64,000 bases of DNA, taken from SIG622 sp045604705 (GTDB taxonomy: Bacteria > Bacillota > Clostridia > Oscillospirales > CAG-382). Under the pieces are notes generated by a model. That model did not search any database. It was given only the letters and a program-made list of their open reading frames with translations, and was not told the origin of the DNA. Of the stretch, positions 1 to 10,138 are shown piece after piece. Location: the NCBI GenBank assembly GCA_045604705.1, contig JAZUOO010000030.1, forward strand, positions 40,797 to 104,796, given 5' to 3'. Position 1 is the stretch's first letter, and each line of letters opens with the position of its first letter. The translations under genes were made by a program, and so were the position numbers.

Positions 1-1623
1 AAAAACAAATACACCATAATCACCGGACTCAACGACGGAATATTCCCCCGCAATCCCTCTCCCGACAGCGTATTCTCCGACAGGGAAAAGACCATACTCA
101 AGGATATGGGGCTTGAACTTTCAGGCACAAGCACAGACATGACCTACGATGAACTTTTTCTTGCCTACAAAGCAATAACCTCCTGCTCAAAGGGCTTATA
201 CCTTTTGTACTCTGCAAAGGATTCAAAGGGAGAAAAGCTTGAAGAGTCCTCTATCGTCTCCATGTGCAGAAGTGCTCTGCCGAATCTTACCGAAGAAAGC
301 AAAGCCGAAGTTGAAAGCCTGAAAATGTATCTCTCGGATGCTTCCCTCGTAGGCGAGGTTTCAAGTTCAAATCCCGAATTATCCGCCGCCCTTTCGGAAT
401 ATCTTCTTTCGAGAGGTATCGTTCCAAAATCCAACGGTGAAAAGCATCAGCAATACCTTTCAAAGGAAACTACAAAGACCCTTTTCGGTGATGATATGCT
501 GCTGAGTCCATCAAGACTTGAGAAATTCAATTACTGTGCCTGCTCATACTTCGGAACATACATTCTCTCGCTTTCCCCGGAAAAGAAAGCAAACCTCGGA
601 AGCTCGGAAACCGGTAATATTATACACAAAATTCTTGAGCTTCTCATCTGTGAGCTGTCAGAAAAAAAGCAAAAAGGCGAAACAATCACCACCGAATACG
701 CCCTTGAACGTGAAAAAAAACTGCTTAATAACTATATAACCGCACTTGTGGGCGAAACAACTGAAAAAGAGCTCTCAAAGCGCTTCAAGTACCTTTACGG
801 CAGACTTTCAGGAGCCCTTGATGCCTGCGTGTCTGTTATGGCAAGCGAGATTATAGACTCCGATTTTGTCCCGGTTGATTTTGAAATGTCGATAGGCAAA
901 AGCAATGCGGATATTCCTTTTACAAGCATCCCGATATTTGATGCCGACGGAAAACAAAACGGTACTCTCACCATCAACGGCAAAATAGACAGAACCGACA
1001 TCTATAAAAAAGACGGCAAGGTTTACATAAGAGTCGAGGACTATAAAACAGGCAAAAAGAAATTCAACCTTGCAGACGTAAGCGTGGGTATCAATCTTCA
1101 GATGCTTCTGTACCTCTACAGTCTTTCAAAAAATTGCGGTACAAGATATGGTGACCTCGAACCTGTTCCTGCGGGAGTCCTGTACACCCCGATACACAGA
1201 CCCGAATTCAATCTTGAACTCGGAGAGGATGCCGCCGTTGACGAGAGCCGAGCGTTCCACACAAACGGGATACTTATTGATGACATTGATATACTTACGG
1301 CAATGGAAAAGAATCTCGAAGGAAAATTCATCCCGGTAAAGCTGAAAAAAGACGGAACATTTTACTCAAACGCCTCCGTTGCAAGCCTTGAAACCATGGG
1401 AAGACTTCTGTCATGTGCCGCCGATGTTGCGGGAAAACTCGCAAGCGAGATAAAAAGCGGAAAGATTGAGAAGAACCCTTATAAATGCGATACTGTCAAC
1501 TCCTGTAATTTCTGTGACCTTGCCCCCTTCTGCAGATACGAAAACGGAGAAGACGGAACAAGATACGCCATGACAAAATACTCGGACGAAGTATTTACCA
1601 CATCTGCGGGAGGTGACGATTGA
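1..1623 (+). CDS. addB: AddB, ATP-dependent helicase/nuclease subunit B (5' end outside window)
   Basis: C-terminal part of AddB, partner of AddA in the double-strand-break resection complex that replaces RecBCD in Firmicutes. The reading frame is open from base 1, so the start lies upstream. It begins within the helicase-like core: a GLNDGIFP motif is followed by a DREK segment. The nuclease domain carries GNIIHKILELL and EDYKTGKKK, the latter being the D-x-K part of the RecB-type nuclease motif. The four cysteines expected for the AddB 4Fe-4S cluster appear to be present: one in LEKFNYC (near base 535) and three in a C-x2-C-x5-C cluster close to the C-terminus (CNFCDLAPFC). The last codon overlaps the addA start by one base (TGATG), so the two are translationally coupled. 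Identity is secure; the missing N-terminal half cannot be judged. Confidence 0.95.
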   Translation, partial: KNKYTIITGLNDGIFPRNPSPDSVFSDREKTILKDMGLELSGTSTDMTYDELFLAYKAITSCSKGLYLLYSAKDSKGEKLEESSIVSMCRSALPNLTEESKAEVESLKMYLSDASLVGEVSSSNPELSAALSEYLLSRGIVPKSNGEKHQQYLSKETTKTLFGDDMLLSPSRLEKFNYCACSYFGTYILSLSPEKKANLGSSETGNIIHKILELLICELSEKKQKGETITTEYALEREKKLLNNYITALVGETTEKELSKRFKYLYGRLSGALDACVSVMASEIIDSDFVPVDFEMSIGKSNADIPFTSIPIFDADGKQNGTLTINGKIDRTDIYKKDGKVYIRVEDYKTGKKKFNLADVSVGINLQMLLYLYSLSKNCGTRYGDLEPVPAGVLYTPIHRPEFNLELGEDAAVDESRAFHTNGILIDDIDILTAMEKNLEGKFIPVKLKKDGTFYSNASVASLETMGRLLSCAADVAGKLASEIKSGKIEKNPYKCDTVNSCNFCDLAPFCRYENGEDGTRYAMTKYSDEVFTTSAGGDD

Positions 1624-4600
1624 TGTCCGAAATTAAACTTACCCCTGCACAAAAACAGGCAGTCGAGGACAGAGGAGGAACACTTCTTGTTGCCGCCGCA
1701 GCAGGAAGCGGAAAAACAGCAATTCTTACAAAGAGAATAATCTCAAGACTCTGCAGCGAAAATGACGATGGAGACATATCCGAATTTCTCATAGTAACCT
1801 TCACCAAAGCTGCCACCGCAGAGCTTCGTGCAAGACTCTACAAAGAGCTGTCTGCCTACGTCAAAGCTCACCCAGAAAACAAGCGTGCAAGACGTCAGCT
1901 CTCACTTATAGGTCTTGCCAAAATAAGCACCATACATTCTTTCTGCCTTGACATAATAAAATCCAACTTCCAGGCACTCGCACTTCCGTCACAGCTGCGC
2001 ATGGGCGAAGAAACCGAAGTAAATGTGCTGATGAAAAACACCCTTGACCGCATCATATCCGAAAAATATGAGCACACAGATGATAGTTCACTGTTTTTAA
2101 AGGCAGTGGAAATCCTTTCCGGAGCAAAGAGTGACGACAAGTTTGCGGAAACAATACTAAAACTCTACAAAAAGCTCCGCGGAATTTCCGCCCCTTTTGA
2201 AAAATATCAATCCTACCTTGACAAATACCGCGAAGTCGAGGAAGCAGAAGAAATATTCGACACCGCTTTTGGCAAGCTCATAAAAGAAGACCTGATTTAT
2301 GAAACAGGCAAAATAATATCCGATCTGGACTGTCTTTTAGCGGAGATAGACCTTGAACCGGATGCTTACACCGTCATGCACGAGGCGGTCTGCCGTGATT
2401 GCACACTTCTTGAAAACATAAAGAACGCCCTTTCCGAGGGGTATTCAAAGGCAGCACAAGCAGCAAACGGTTACTTTGCCGCAAGGTGCAAAAACACCCC
2501 CAAAGACTGCAGCTGCAAGGACTACATCGACAGTCTTAAAGACCACAGAACAAAGTGCAACAACAAAATTAAAGGTATATATAAAAAATACCTCGGAGCA
2601 ACCGAAGAAACAGTAAAAAATGCCGCCAAGGAAAGCCGCGAAGTACTTCACGAAATATACCTCCTGCTTCTGGAGTTCGATAAAGCATTCACCGAAAAAA
2701 AGCTTGAACGTGGTATCCTCGATTTTTCTGACCTTGAACAGTACACCTTGAAGCTTCTTGTCAAAGACACCGGTGAATTGTCCGGCAAATTCGAAAGAAC
2801 TCACCTTGCCGAAAGTATCTCCAAGAACTACAAAGAGATCTACATCGACGAATACCAGGACACAAACAGTGTTCAGGATATGATTTTCCGTGCCGCGGCA
2901 ACCTACGACGAAGCTTTGGGTACCGAAAACAACCGATTCCTCGTCGGTGACGTAAAGCAAAGCATCTACCGTTTCAGAGGGGCACAGCCGGAAATATTCA
3001 GTTCATACATAAAATTATTCTCCGACGTCTCTTCAGATACTGCACATGAGAGCAGCACCCACAAGCTGTACCTTTCCAACAACTTCAGATGCTCGGAAAA
3101 CGTAATAAAATCCTCAAACAGAGTTTTTTTCAAAATAATGAAAGACTACACCGAGGACGATAGCCTTATATACTCAAAGCTTGAAGAGAACAAAATAACT
3201 GCTCCAACAGAGCTTGTACTCCTGAATTCCCTGCCTTATGAAACAGAAGCAACCGAAGAAAAGCTCTCCGACGAAGCAATGTATATCGCTTCAAGAATAA
3301 AGTCTATGGCATACAATCCGGACTTCCTCGACGAAAAGGGCAATATGTATAAATACTCGGATTTTGCAATACTCCAAAGAAGTGCAAATTCCCTGTCAGA
3401 GCCTTATAGAAGAGCCTTCCGCAAAATGAAGATTCCCTTTGCAAGTGACACACCGGAGGATTTCTTCAGACTTCCGGAGATTCTTCTTGCAATGTGTCTT
3501 CTCAACTGTGTAGACAACCCTCAAAGAGACATTTATACAGCAGGACTCATGTACTCTCCCCTTTATTCCTTCAGCGGCGACGAACTTGTAGATATACGAA
3601 GCTGTGACAGAAAGATCTCCTTTTTTAGCTGTACGGAAAGCTACGCCCAAAGCGGCAAGGACGAAAAGCTCCGCAACAAGGTTCATTTTTTCCTTACAGA
3701 AATCAACGAATTCAGAAAAAAATCAAGAGGAGCTCCCACCGACGTCCTCATTTCCGAAATGTTTGACAAAACCGGAATATACGAGATTTACGGCAAAGCC
3801 CCCGAAAAGCAGCGTAACATCAGAAAGCTCTACGAAATGTCAAGAACCTTTGAAAAAACCTCATTCCGTGGACTTTCCGCCTTTCTTGATTACCTCACAG
3901 ACCTCTCGGAGGGAACCTCTGATTCACGTCCTGAGGCAGAAAACGACAGTGTAAAGTTTATGAGTATACACAGATCTAAAGGGCTTGAATTCCCGGTTGT
4001 ATTTCTCAGTGGACTTATGCGTGAATTCAACGTTTCCGATGAAAAAGAGCCTGTCATCTTCAATTCCGATGTTGGTATCGGCATAAAGCTCCGCGATACA
4101 GCAGACACCGCACTTACACAAACAAAACGCAGCTTTTCCGCTATCAATACCCCCTTTCGCGAAGCAATACGTTCAACCGAAAGAAGCCTAATGCTTGAAG
4201 AAGAAAAGCGACTTCTCTACGTTGCAATGACAAGAGCTCGTGACAGACTTATCATGACTGCGACAACCAAGGATCTCGACAGAACCATCAAGAACGCCCT
4301 TGTACGGCGTGACGGGGGCTTTGAATCCTACGGCAAATACGCAATGAGCTACTTTGATTTCATATATCATTCTCTGACGGATAAAGAATTTGCCGACCTG
4401 CAGAATAACGAAGCAGATTCATACAATGACTGTTTCAAATGCTTCAAGGTAGACATCACCCCGGAATATTTTGCAGCTGTAAAAAAAGCCACGGAAAATA
4501 AAGAACGGTTCGCAGAGATTGATTATACAAAAAAACAGGAATACATAAAGCTTCTCACGGATGCAAAGAAAAATGCACACTATTCAAGCAATCTCTCAAA

Positions 4601-5249
4601 GATAAGCTCAAAGCTCTCGGTATCCCAGCTGAAAAAGGGACTGCTTGACGATGAAGATATGCTTAAAATGAAAGTTACCTTAAAAAACCGCCCCTCATTC
4701 ATGCAGGCAAAGAGCGAAGCAGACTACACCGAAAGAGGTACCGCAACCCATATTTTTATGCAATTTGCAAACTATGAGCTTCTCTGCGAAAACGGTGCAC
4801 ACCGAGAAGCGGAAAGACTACTAAAGCTTGGTTTCATAACAGATAGAATGTACGAAATAATGGACTACGAAACTCTTGACAGATTCACAAAGAGCAATCT
4901 TTACACAAAAATCAAATCGGCACCAAAGCTCTACCGTGAACGAAGATTCAATTTAAAGTTTCCCGCATCCGAATTTACGGACAAAGTAGACACAAGACTT
5001 TCCGATGAATTCATACTTATCCAGGGAGTTTCCGACCTCTATTTTGAAAACCCCGACGGAACATTGACTCTTGTTGACTTCAAGACAGACAGAGTCACAC
5101 AGGAAACGGGCGAAAAAATACTTCGTGAAAGACATACGGAACAGCTTCGTTACTACAAACGGGCAATAGAAGAAATAACCGAAAAAACGGTATCAAAAGT
5201 ATACGTCTACTCCTTTTCTCTCTCACGGGAAGTAGAAATCATAATATAA
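1623..5249 (+). CDS. addA: AddA, ATP-dependent helicase/nuclease subunit A
   Basis: 1208-residue UvrD-type helicase with a C-terminal nuclease; with AddB it unwinds and resects broken DNA to load RecA. Visible motifs in order: Walker A AAAAGSGKTAIL near residues 25-36, motif II YIDEYQDTN, GDVKQSIYRFRGAQPEIF, the SIHRSKGLEFPVVF helicase segment, motif VI LLYVAMTRARDRL, and the nuclease signature LVDFKTDRV near the C-terminus. The ATG at 1623 overlaps the addB stop and has a GGGAGGTGA ribosome-binding site six bases upstream. A TTG at 1620 is possible but sits too near that site. Length is normal for AddA. Transcription ends at an intrinsic terminator just downstream, facing a convergent gene. 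Confidence 0.96.
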   Translation: MSEIKLTPAQKQAVEDRGGTLLVAAAAGSGKTAILTKRIISRLCSENDDGDISEFLIVTFTKAATAELRARLYKELSAYVKAHPENKRARRQLSLIGLAKISTIHSFCLDIIKSNFQALALPSQLRMGEETEVNVLMKNTLDRIISEKYEHTDDSSLFLKAVEILSGAKSDDKFAETILKLYKKLRGISAPFEKYQSYLDKYREVEEAEEIFDTAFGKLIKEDLIYETGKIISDLDCLLAEIDLEPDAYTVMHEAVCRDCTLLENIKNALSEGYSKAAQAANGYFAARCKNTPKDCSCKDYIDSLKDHRTKCNNKIKGIYKKYLGATEETVKNAAKESREVLHEIYLLLLEFDKAFTEKKLERGILDFSDLEQYTLKLLVKDTGELSGKFERTHLAESISKNYKEIYIDEYQDTNSVQDMIFRAAATYDEALGTENNRFLVGDVKQSIYRFRGAQPEIFSSYIKLFSDVSSDTAHESSTHKLYLSNNFRCSENVIKSSNRVFFKIMKDYTEDDSLIYSKLEENKITAPTELVLLNSLPYETEATEEKLSDEAMYIASRIKSMAYNPDFLDEKGNMYKYSDFAILQRSANSLSEPYRRAFRKMKIPFASDTPEDFFRLPEILLAMCLLNCVDNPQRDIYTAGLMYSPLYSFSGDELVDIRSCDRKISFFSCTESYAQSGKDEKLRNKVHFFLTEINEFRKKSRGAPTDVLISEMFDKTGIYEIYGKAPEKQRNIRKLYEMSRTFEKTSFRGLSAFLDYLTDLSEGTSDSRPEAENDSVKFMSIHRSKGLEFPVVFLSGLMREFNVSDEKEPVIFNSDVGIGIKLRDTADTALTQTKRSFSAINTPFREAIRSTERSLMLEEEKRLLYVAMTRARDRLIMTATTKDLDRTIKNALVRRDGGFESYGKYAMSYFDFIYHSLTDKEFADLQNNEADSYNDCFKCFKVDITPEYFAAVKKATENKERFAEIDYTKKQEYIKLLTDAKKNAHYSSNLSKISSKLSVSQLKKGLLDDEDMLKMKVTLKNRPSFMQAKSEADYTERGTATHIFMQFANYELLCENGAHREAERLLKLGFITDRMYEIMDYETLDRFTKSNLYTKIKSAPKLYRERRFNLKFPASEFTDKVDTRLSDEFILIQGVSDLYFENPDGTLTLVDFKTDRVTQETGEKILRERHTEQLRYYKRAIEEITEKTVSKVYVYSFSLSREVEIII

Positions 5250-5255
5250 ACAAAA

Positions 5256-5290
5256 TCGGGGCGAGTGCAAAATCGTCCCGATAAAATTTT
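5256..5290 (+). terminator. Terminator after addAB
   Basis: Nine-base-pair inverted repeat (TCGGGGCGA / TCGTCCCGA, one G-U pair) with an eight-base loop, followed by an AT-rich tract ending in TTTT. It sits directly after the addA stop on the plus strand. Confidence 0.7.
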
Positions 5291-5296
5291 GGCAAG

Positions 5297-5323
5297 AAAA
5301 AAACGGGAAGGCATCCCCTCCCG
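5297..5323 (-). terminator. Terminator after the DUF1846 gene
   Basis: Read on the minus strand, a GC-rich stem (CGGGAGGG / CCTTCCCG with one mismatch) with a short loop is followed by seven T residues. It lies eight bases past the DUF1846 stop codon. Confidence 0.75.
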
Positions 5324-5330
5324 CCGTAAA

Positions 5331-6815
5331 TTACTGATTATAAAGATTTTGCGACATAAACTCAGGCTCGCAGGTAATGTTGATATTCAGCTTTCTGAAA
5401 GTAATCTCATCCTGCGGATTCAGCATCTTGGTATAGTGAGCCTCGGTGTACTTGAGCTTCTCAAGCTGCTTCAGAGCCTCCTCAACCATCGGATTTGTCG
5501 CCGCACAAATACTCATTGCAATCAGAGCTTCTTCAAGATTAAGCTTTGTTACATTTCTTCCGAGAGTATTTTTCTTCATGTTCCTTATCGGATCAAGTAT
5601 AACAGGAGAAATAAGCAGCATTTCATCTCTTATTCCCGCAAGATACTTTATGGCATTAATAACAGCCGCCGCAGGAGCACCGAGCATATCACTGGATTTT
5701 CCCGTAACTATCTTACCGTCATGAAGCTGAATTGCAATTGCCTGAACTTCCGTTTCCTCAGTCTTTTTAAGTGCCGCCGCAACAACGGGACGCTCCGCTA
5801 CGGTAACTCCCGCTTCCTGCATAAGTGCTTCTGCCCTGTGAGCAACCTCAATATCGACAAGTCCGTTCTTATAGTCGCACCATGCCTTGTAGGAGCGTCT
5901 TATAATCTCCTGCTTTGCCGCCTCTCTCACGGCTTCATCATCAACTATAGCGTAACCTGCCATATTAACCCCCATGTCCGTGGGAGATCTGTAAAGATTG
6001 TCATCGCCGGTAATTCTTGAAATGATGGTTTTTACAACGGGAAAAGCTTCAACATCTCTGTTATAGTTCACCGTCGTAACTCCGTATGCTTCAAGATGAT
6101 AAGGATCTATCATGTTGACGTCACGAAGATCGCAGGTAGCCGCCTCATATGCAAGATTCACCGGGTGCTTAAGCGGAATGTTCCATATCGGGAATGTCTC
6201 AAATTTAGCATAACCCGCACTGATACCTCTCTTGTGCTCATGGTACATCTGAGAAAGACACGTTGCAAGCTTACCGCTGCCTGGGCCTGGTGCAGTAATA
6301 ACAACAAGCGGTCTTGTAGTCTCAACAAAAGGATTTACGCCGTAGCCTTCATCCGAAACAATGGTGTCAACATTATTGGGATACCCCGCAATCATCTTGT
6401 GGAAATATACCCTTTCTCCGCGTCTTTCAAGCTTCTTTCTGAAAATATCCGCAGAGGGCTGACCCGTATACTGAGTTACAACAATCGCACTGACATATAT
6501 ATCAAGACTTCTGAGATTGTCAATAAGGCGAAGAACGTCCATATCATAAGAAATACCAAAATCCGCACGAATCTTTTTCTTTTCAATATCTGCGGCATTG
6601 ATTGTAACAATAATCTCTGTCTTTTCTTTCATTGTCTGAAGAAGCTTTACCTTTGCATCAGGTGCAAACCCCGGAAGAACTCTTGCGGCATGAAGGTCAT
6701 CGAAAAGCTTTCCTCCGAATTCAAGATACAGCTTTCCTCCGAATTTTGATATTCTTTCGAGAATATTTTTAGATTGCAGTTCGACATATTTGTCGTTGTC
6801 AAAGCCTTTTCTCAT
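5331..6815 (-). CDS. DUF1846 domain-containing protein
   Basis: 494 residues, the usual length for DUF1846 proteins (PF08903 family), which are widespread in Firmicutes and of unsettled function. Family-like segments include FGGKL repeated near the N-terminus, a glycine-rich loop APGPGSGKLATCLSQMYHE that resembles a nucleotide-binding P-loop, and GYPNNVDTIVSDEGYG. The protein looks cytoplasmic, with no signal or membrane segment. I chose the ATG at 6815 over an upstream GTG (6839) because AAAGGA lies between them, although its 13-base spacing is long. It has its own near-consensus promoter and terminator, so it is probably monocistronic. The family assignment is firm; no biochemical role is claimed. 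Confidence 0.9.
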   Translation of the reverse strand: MRKGFDNDKYVELQSKNILERISKFGGKLYLEFGGKLFDDLHAARVLPGFAPDAKVKLLQTMKEKTEIIVTINAADIEKKKIRADFGISYDMDVLRLIDNLRSLDIYVSAIVVTQYTGQPSADIFRKKLERRGERVYFHKMIAGYPNNVDTIVSDEGYGVNPFVETTRPLVVITAPGPGSGKLATCLSQMYHEHKRGISAGYAKFETFPIWNIPLKHPVNLAYEAATCDLRDVNMIDPYHLEAYGVTTVNYNRDVEAFPVVKTIISRITGDDNLYRSPTDMGVNMAGYAIVDDEAVREAAKQEIIRRSYKAWCDYKNGLVDIEVAHRAEALMQEAGVTVAERPVVAAALKKTEETEVQAIAIQLHDGKIVTGKSSDMLGAPAAAVINAIKYLAGIRDEMLLISPVILDPIRNMKKNTLGRNVTKLNLEEALIAMSICAATNPMVEEALKQLEKLKYTEAHYTKMLNPQDEITFRKLNINITCEPEFMSQNLYNQ

Positions 6816-6878
6816 TTCCGAATACCGTTCCTTTCGCACATATCTCTTAGTCTTTTCAATATATTTTATAACCTAATA

Positions 6879-6907
6879 ATTATACCATACAATAACGCTT
6901 TTTTCAA
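6879..6907 (-). promoter_or_regulatory. Sigma-A-type promoter for the DUF1846 gene
   Basis: Minus-strand -35 TTGAAA (6902-6907) and -10 TATAAT (6879-6884) with a 17-base spacer, about 65 bases upstream of the start codon. Confidence 0.75.
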
Positions 6908-6959
6908 TAGCTTTTTGATAATTTAAACATTTTCGTCATTTTATGCAAAAAAGCTCATA

Positions 6960-8189
6960 TTATACTATCTGAAAAATATAAAACTTCAGATAATCCGTCT
7001 CAGGAACATTCCAAAGAATAGGATGGTCACAAGCCTGTTGTCTTGCCTCTATTTGTCGAAGCTCTACTCCTGCATCCTTTGCCGCAGAAATAAGCATTTT
7101 TATAAACAGCTCGTCCTTCATAAAATGGGAGCATGAACAGGTAGCAAGATACCCACCCCTCGGCAGAAGCTTCATCGCCTTGTAATTTATCTCCTTGTAT
7201 CCCCTTTCCGCATTTTTGACAGTCTTTCTGCTCTTTGTAAAAGCAGGCGGATCAAGAATAATAAAATCATAGGGAGAGTTCTTCTTTTCCGCAAGCTCCG
7301 TCAAAAGATCAAACACATCTGCGGCAACAAATTCCATCCTGCCGGAAAGTCCGTTCTTCTGGGCATTCTTTCTTGCCATCTCACAGGCACTCTCAGAAAT
7401 ATCCACCGCTGTAACCTTCTTAGCACCGCCCATCGCCGCATTGAGTGCAAAAGAGCCGGTATGCGTAAAGCAGTCGAGTACAGTCTTATCCTTTGCAATT
7501 TTTGCAACCGCACGCCTGTTATACTTCTGATCAAGGAAAAAGCCTGTTTTCTGACCGTTTTCAAAATCAACGGTGTACTTTATTCCATTTTCACAAAATT
7601 CCGTAAAGGTCTCATCCGGATGTCTGCACAGAGGAGTTTCATACCAGCCCTTGTACTGCACAAGACCCTCAAGCTCACGGATTGCAACGTCATTTCTTTC
7701 GTAAATTCCGTCAATATTCTCCCCAAGCTCACGGAGATACTTTACAAGATAATCAAAAATGACACCCTTGACCTGCTCAGTACCGTAAGACAGTACCTGA
7801 GCCACAAGGATATTATTGAATCTGTCAACTGTAAGTCCCGGAAAGCCGTCAGCCTCACCGAAAATAAGACGGCAAGCAGAAAAATCCTCACCCATGACCG
7901 TTTTCCTGTAGTCAACGGCATACTTCACACGCCTTTCAAAAAAGCTGTCGGCAAAGCTCTCATTTGCATTATTCGAGAGAATTCTCACTCGTATCTTGCT
8001 TTTCTCACTCACAAATCCCGTCCCGAGATAAGAGCCTTTTTGTGAGAAAACATCCGCATAAAGCTGTCCCGAAAGTCCGTGCGCCCCCTCGGTTATTTCC
8101 TCGCCATATACCCACGGATGTCCGTTCTTTATTGAATTCTCCGCCTTTTTCGTTACCTTTACACCGGGAAATTTTCTTTCTGTTTTCAT
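6960..8189 (-). CDS. rlmI: Class I SAM-dependent rRNA methyltransferase, RlmI-like
   Basis: 409 residues. An N-terminal PUA-type RNA-binding domain (about residues 1-75) is followed by a Rossmann methyltransferase domain. Visible motifs are VLDCFTHTGSFALNAAMGG (SAM binding), FIILDPPAFTKS (motif IV) and ATCSCSHFM (motif VI, with the cysteines typical of 23S rRNA m5C methyltransferases). By family this enzyme would modify 23S rRNA at the position equivalent to E. coli C1962; the exact target is inferred. The start ATG has AAAGGA seven bases upstream. It lies 91 bases downstream of recX on the same strand with a hairpin between, so it may be partly co-transcribed with recA-recX. Confidence 0.88.
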   Translation of the reverse strand: MKTERKFPGVKVTKKAENSIKNGHPWVYGEEITEGAHGLSGQLYADVFSQKGSYLGTGFVSEKSKIRVRILSNNANESFADSFFERRVKYAVDYRKTVMGEDFSACRLIFGEADGFPGLTVDRFNNILVAQVLSYGTEQVKGVIFDYLVKYLRELGENIDGIYERNDVAIRELEGLVQYKGWYETPLCRHPDETFTEFCENGIKYTVDFENGQKTGFFLDQKYNRRAVAKIAKDKTVLDCFTHTGSFALNAAMGGAKKVTAVDISESACEMARKNAQKNGLSGRMEFVAADVFDLLTELAEKKNSPYDFIILDPPAFTKSRKTVKNAERGYKEINYKAMKLLPRGGYLATCSCSHFMKDELFIKMLISAAKDAGVELRQIEARQQACDHPILWNVPETDYLKFYIFQIV

Positions 8190-8220
8190 ATATTATCCTT
8201 TCGGTTTTTTCAAAAAGATA

Positions 8221-8268
8221 GTGTATCAAAACTTACACAGCCATAGCGCTGATAATATTCTGATACAC
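8221..8268 (-). other. Hairpin between recX and the methyltransferase gene
   Basis: Perfect eight-base inverted repeat GTGTATCA / TGATACAC with a 32-base loop that has its own short CAGC/GCTG stem. On the minus strand it is followed by CTATCTTTTTG. It may be a weak terminator of recA-recX or a processing or attenuation element; the U-tract is poor. Confidence 0.4.
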
Positions 8269-8280
8269 CCAAGTTTATCT

Positions 8281-8919
8281 CTATTCCTCATATTCTATTG
8301 AGGAAGCATATTTTATTTCATCAAAGGAATAGCCATAACGAACCATTTTATCGGCAATCTTCTTTTTCTCCCGATAATCGGACGGAACTCCGTTTTTGGT
8401 AAGCTTTCTGTACATCAGAACGGCATTTTCGTAAAAATCAATTTCCGTGTTTTCAAAAGCTTCTTCAATACTGCCCTTTTCATAGCCCTTCTGCATAAGC
8501 TCCCCTTTAATACGGTACTTTCCGTAAAGCTTTTCCCCGGCATACGCTCCGATTCTTCTCTCGCAGGCATACACCTCATTGATAACGGAAAACCCACAAA
8601 GAAGCTCTATGGCATCCTCGGCACATTCAAGGGAGTAGTCATTTTCACGGCACTTTTCCAAAAGACGCTTCTTGCTCTTTTCACCGTAGGACGTGATATA
8701 CCATTGAAGATATTTTACACACCTGAGCTTATCGGAAGCTGCCGCAAAATGCTCCCTGAATTCATCGGGACACTCAATCGGATAGTCATCCTCCTTATCC
8801 GAAAAAGCTATTCCGAACCGTTTGAAATCCCCTGCCGAAACAGTATATTTTGTTCTTGTTTCATCAACAACGGTATATTCATTACCGCCCTCGGAACGGT
8901 ATATCTTAATTATAAACAT
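8281..8919 (-). CDS. recX: RecX, regulator of RecA
   Basis: 212 residues, rich in charged residues and tandem helical units, as in RecX proteins that bind within the RecA filament and modulate it. Recognisable segments include YLQWYITSYGEKSKKRLLEKC and KYRIKGELMQKGYEKGSIEEAF (three-helix repeat type). The start codon overlaps the recA stop by one base (TAATG), indicating translational coupling. Both the position immediately after recA and the length support the call. Confidence 0.88.
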   Translation of the reverse strand: MFIIKIYRSEGGNEYTVVDETRTKYTVSAGDFKRFGIAFSDKEDDYPIECPDEFREHFAAASDKLRCVKYLQWYITSYGEKSKKRLLEKCRENDYSLECAEDAIELLCGFSVINEVYACERRIGAYAGEKLYGKYRIKGELMQKGYEKGSIEEAFENTEIDFYENAVLMYRKLTKNGVPSDYREKKKIADKMVRYGYSFDEIKYASSIEYEE

Positions 8920-10037
8920 TATTGTTCGTCAAATGACTCCGTTATAACAAGACCGTCTTCCTCTTCTGCATTTGCGGAAAGATTGTCAAGTATCTCACCG
9001 TTGGAATCTGCAAATGCCTTTCTGATCTTAGCTTCGATTTCAGCTGCAAGCTCCTTATCCTCACAGAGCATATCACGAACCCTGTCTCTTCCCTGTCCCA
9101 GCCTTTCTCCGTTGTAGGAGAGCCATGAACCACTTTTCTGAATGATGTCAAGCTGAATACCGACATCAAGAAGCTCACTTTCCTTTGAGATTCCTCTGCC
9201 GTAGAGAATGTCAAATTCCGCAGTTCTGAAAGGAGGGGCTACCTTGTTCTTTACCACCTTACACTTAGTATGGTTACCGGTAACCTCCGAGCCATCCTTT
9301 ATTTGCTCGCTTCTTCTTATATCAATACGAACGGAAGCATAATACTTAAGCGCAACACCGCCGGGCGTGGTCTCCGGATTTCCGTAGAGTACACCAACCT
9401 TTTGACGAAGCTGATTTATAAATATAACAGTACAGTTTGACTTTGCAATGGAGCCGGAAAGCTTACGAAGTGCCTGTGACATAAGTCTTGCCTGAAGACC
9501 AACGTGGGAATCACCCATTTCACCGTCAATTTCGGCTCTGGGAACAAGTGCGGCAACCGAGTCAACTACAACAACGTCAATTGCACCGGAACGAACAAGA
9601 GCCTCGGTAATCTCAAGTGCCTGTTCACCATAGTCAGGCTGTGATACGAGAAGCTCGTCAATGTTGATGCCGAGAGCTTTTGCATATACCGGATCAAGTG
9701 CGTGTTCCGCATCAATAAATGCCGCCTCACCGCCTTGTCTTTGTACCTCAGCGATAACATGAAGAGCGACCGTTGTCTTACCCGATGATTCGGGCCCGTA
9801 TATTTCAATAATTCTTCCTTTCGGAATACCGCCGATACCAAGTGCCAAATCAAGGGTAAGGGAGCCAGTTGAAATCGCACTTACGTTCATGTTCGTGTTT
9901 TCACCAAGCTTCATAATGGAGCCTTTGCCGTAGTCCTTTTCTATTTTTGCAATTGTAGTATCGAGTGCTTTTCTTCTGTTTTCCTCTCCGGTTATTTCCT
10001 CCGGAGCTGCCTTTTTCGGTTTTGTATCTTTAGCCAT
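8919..10037 (-). CDS. recA: RecA recombinase
   Basis: 372-residue RecA: ATP-dependent strand exchange and SOS co-protease. Walker A GPESSGKTT near residue 80, VVVVDSVAALVPRAEIDGEMGDSHVG, the L2/DNA-binding region FINQLRQKVGVLYGNPETTPGG, and an acidic C-terminus. A GGAGG ribosome-binding site lies eight bases before the ATG. Upstream, a candidate LexA box and a -10 element suggest damage induction. It is followed without a gap by recX. Confidence 0.98.
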   Translation of the reverse strand: MAKDTKPKKAAPEEITGEENRRKALDTTIAKIEKDYGKGSIMKLGENTNMNVSAISTGSLTLDLALGIGGIPKGRIIEIYGPESSGKTTVALHVIAEVQRQGGEAAFIDAEHALDPVYAKALGINIDELLVSQPDYGEQALEITEALVRSGAIDVVVVDSVAALVPRAEIDGEMGDSHVGLQARLMSQALRKLSGSIAKSNCTVIFINQLRQKVGVLYGNPETTPGGVALKYYASVRIDIRRSEQIKDGSEVTGNHTKCKVVKNKVAPPFRTAEFDILYGRGISKESELLDVGIQLDIIQKSGSWLSYNGERLGQGRDRVRDMLCEDKELAAEIEAKIRKAFADSNGEILDNLSANAEEEDGLVITESFDEQ

Positions 10038-10138
10038 TTTTTGCCTCCATATTTACAAAAAAATATCTTAAACCCGTAATTATTATGGAAATATTATATT
10101 ATTTTTCGTCCGAAAATACAATATAGAATTAATGAACA

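Noticed and set aside
6096..6749. Plus-strand open frames opposite the DUF1846 gene
   Set aside because: Antisense to a complete conserved gene and without initiation signals.
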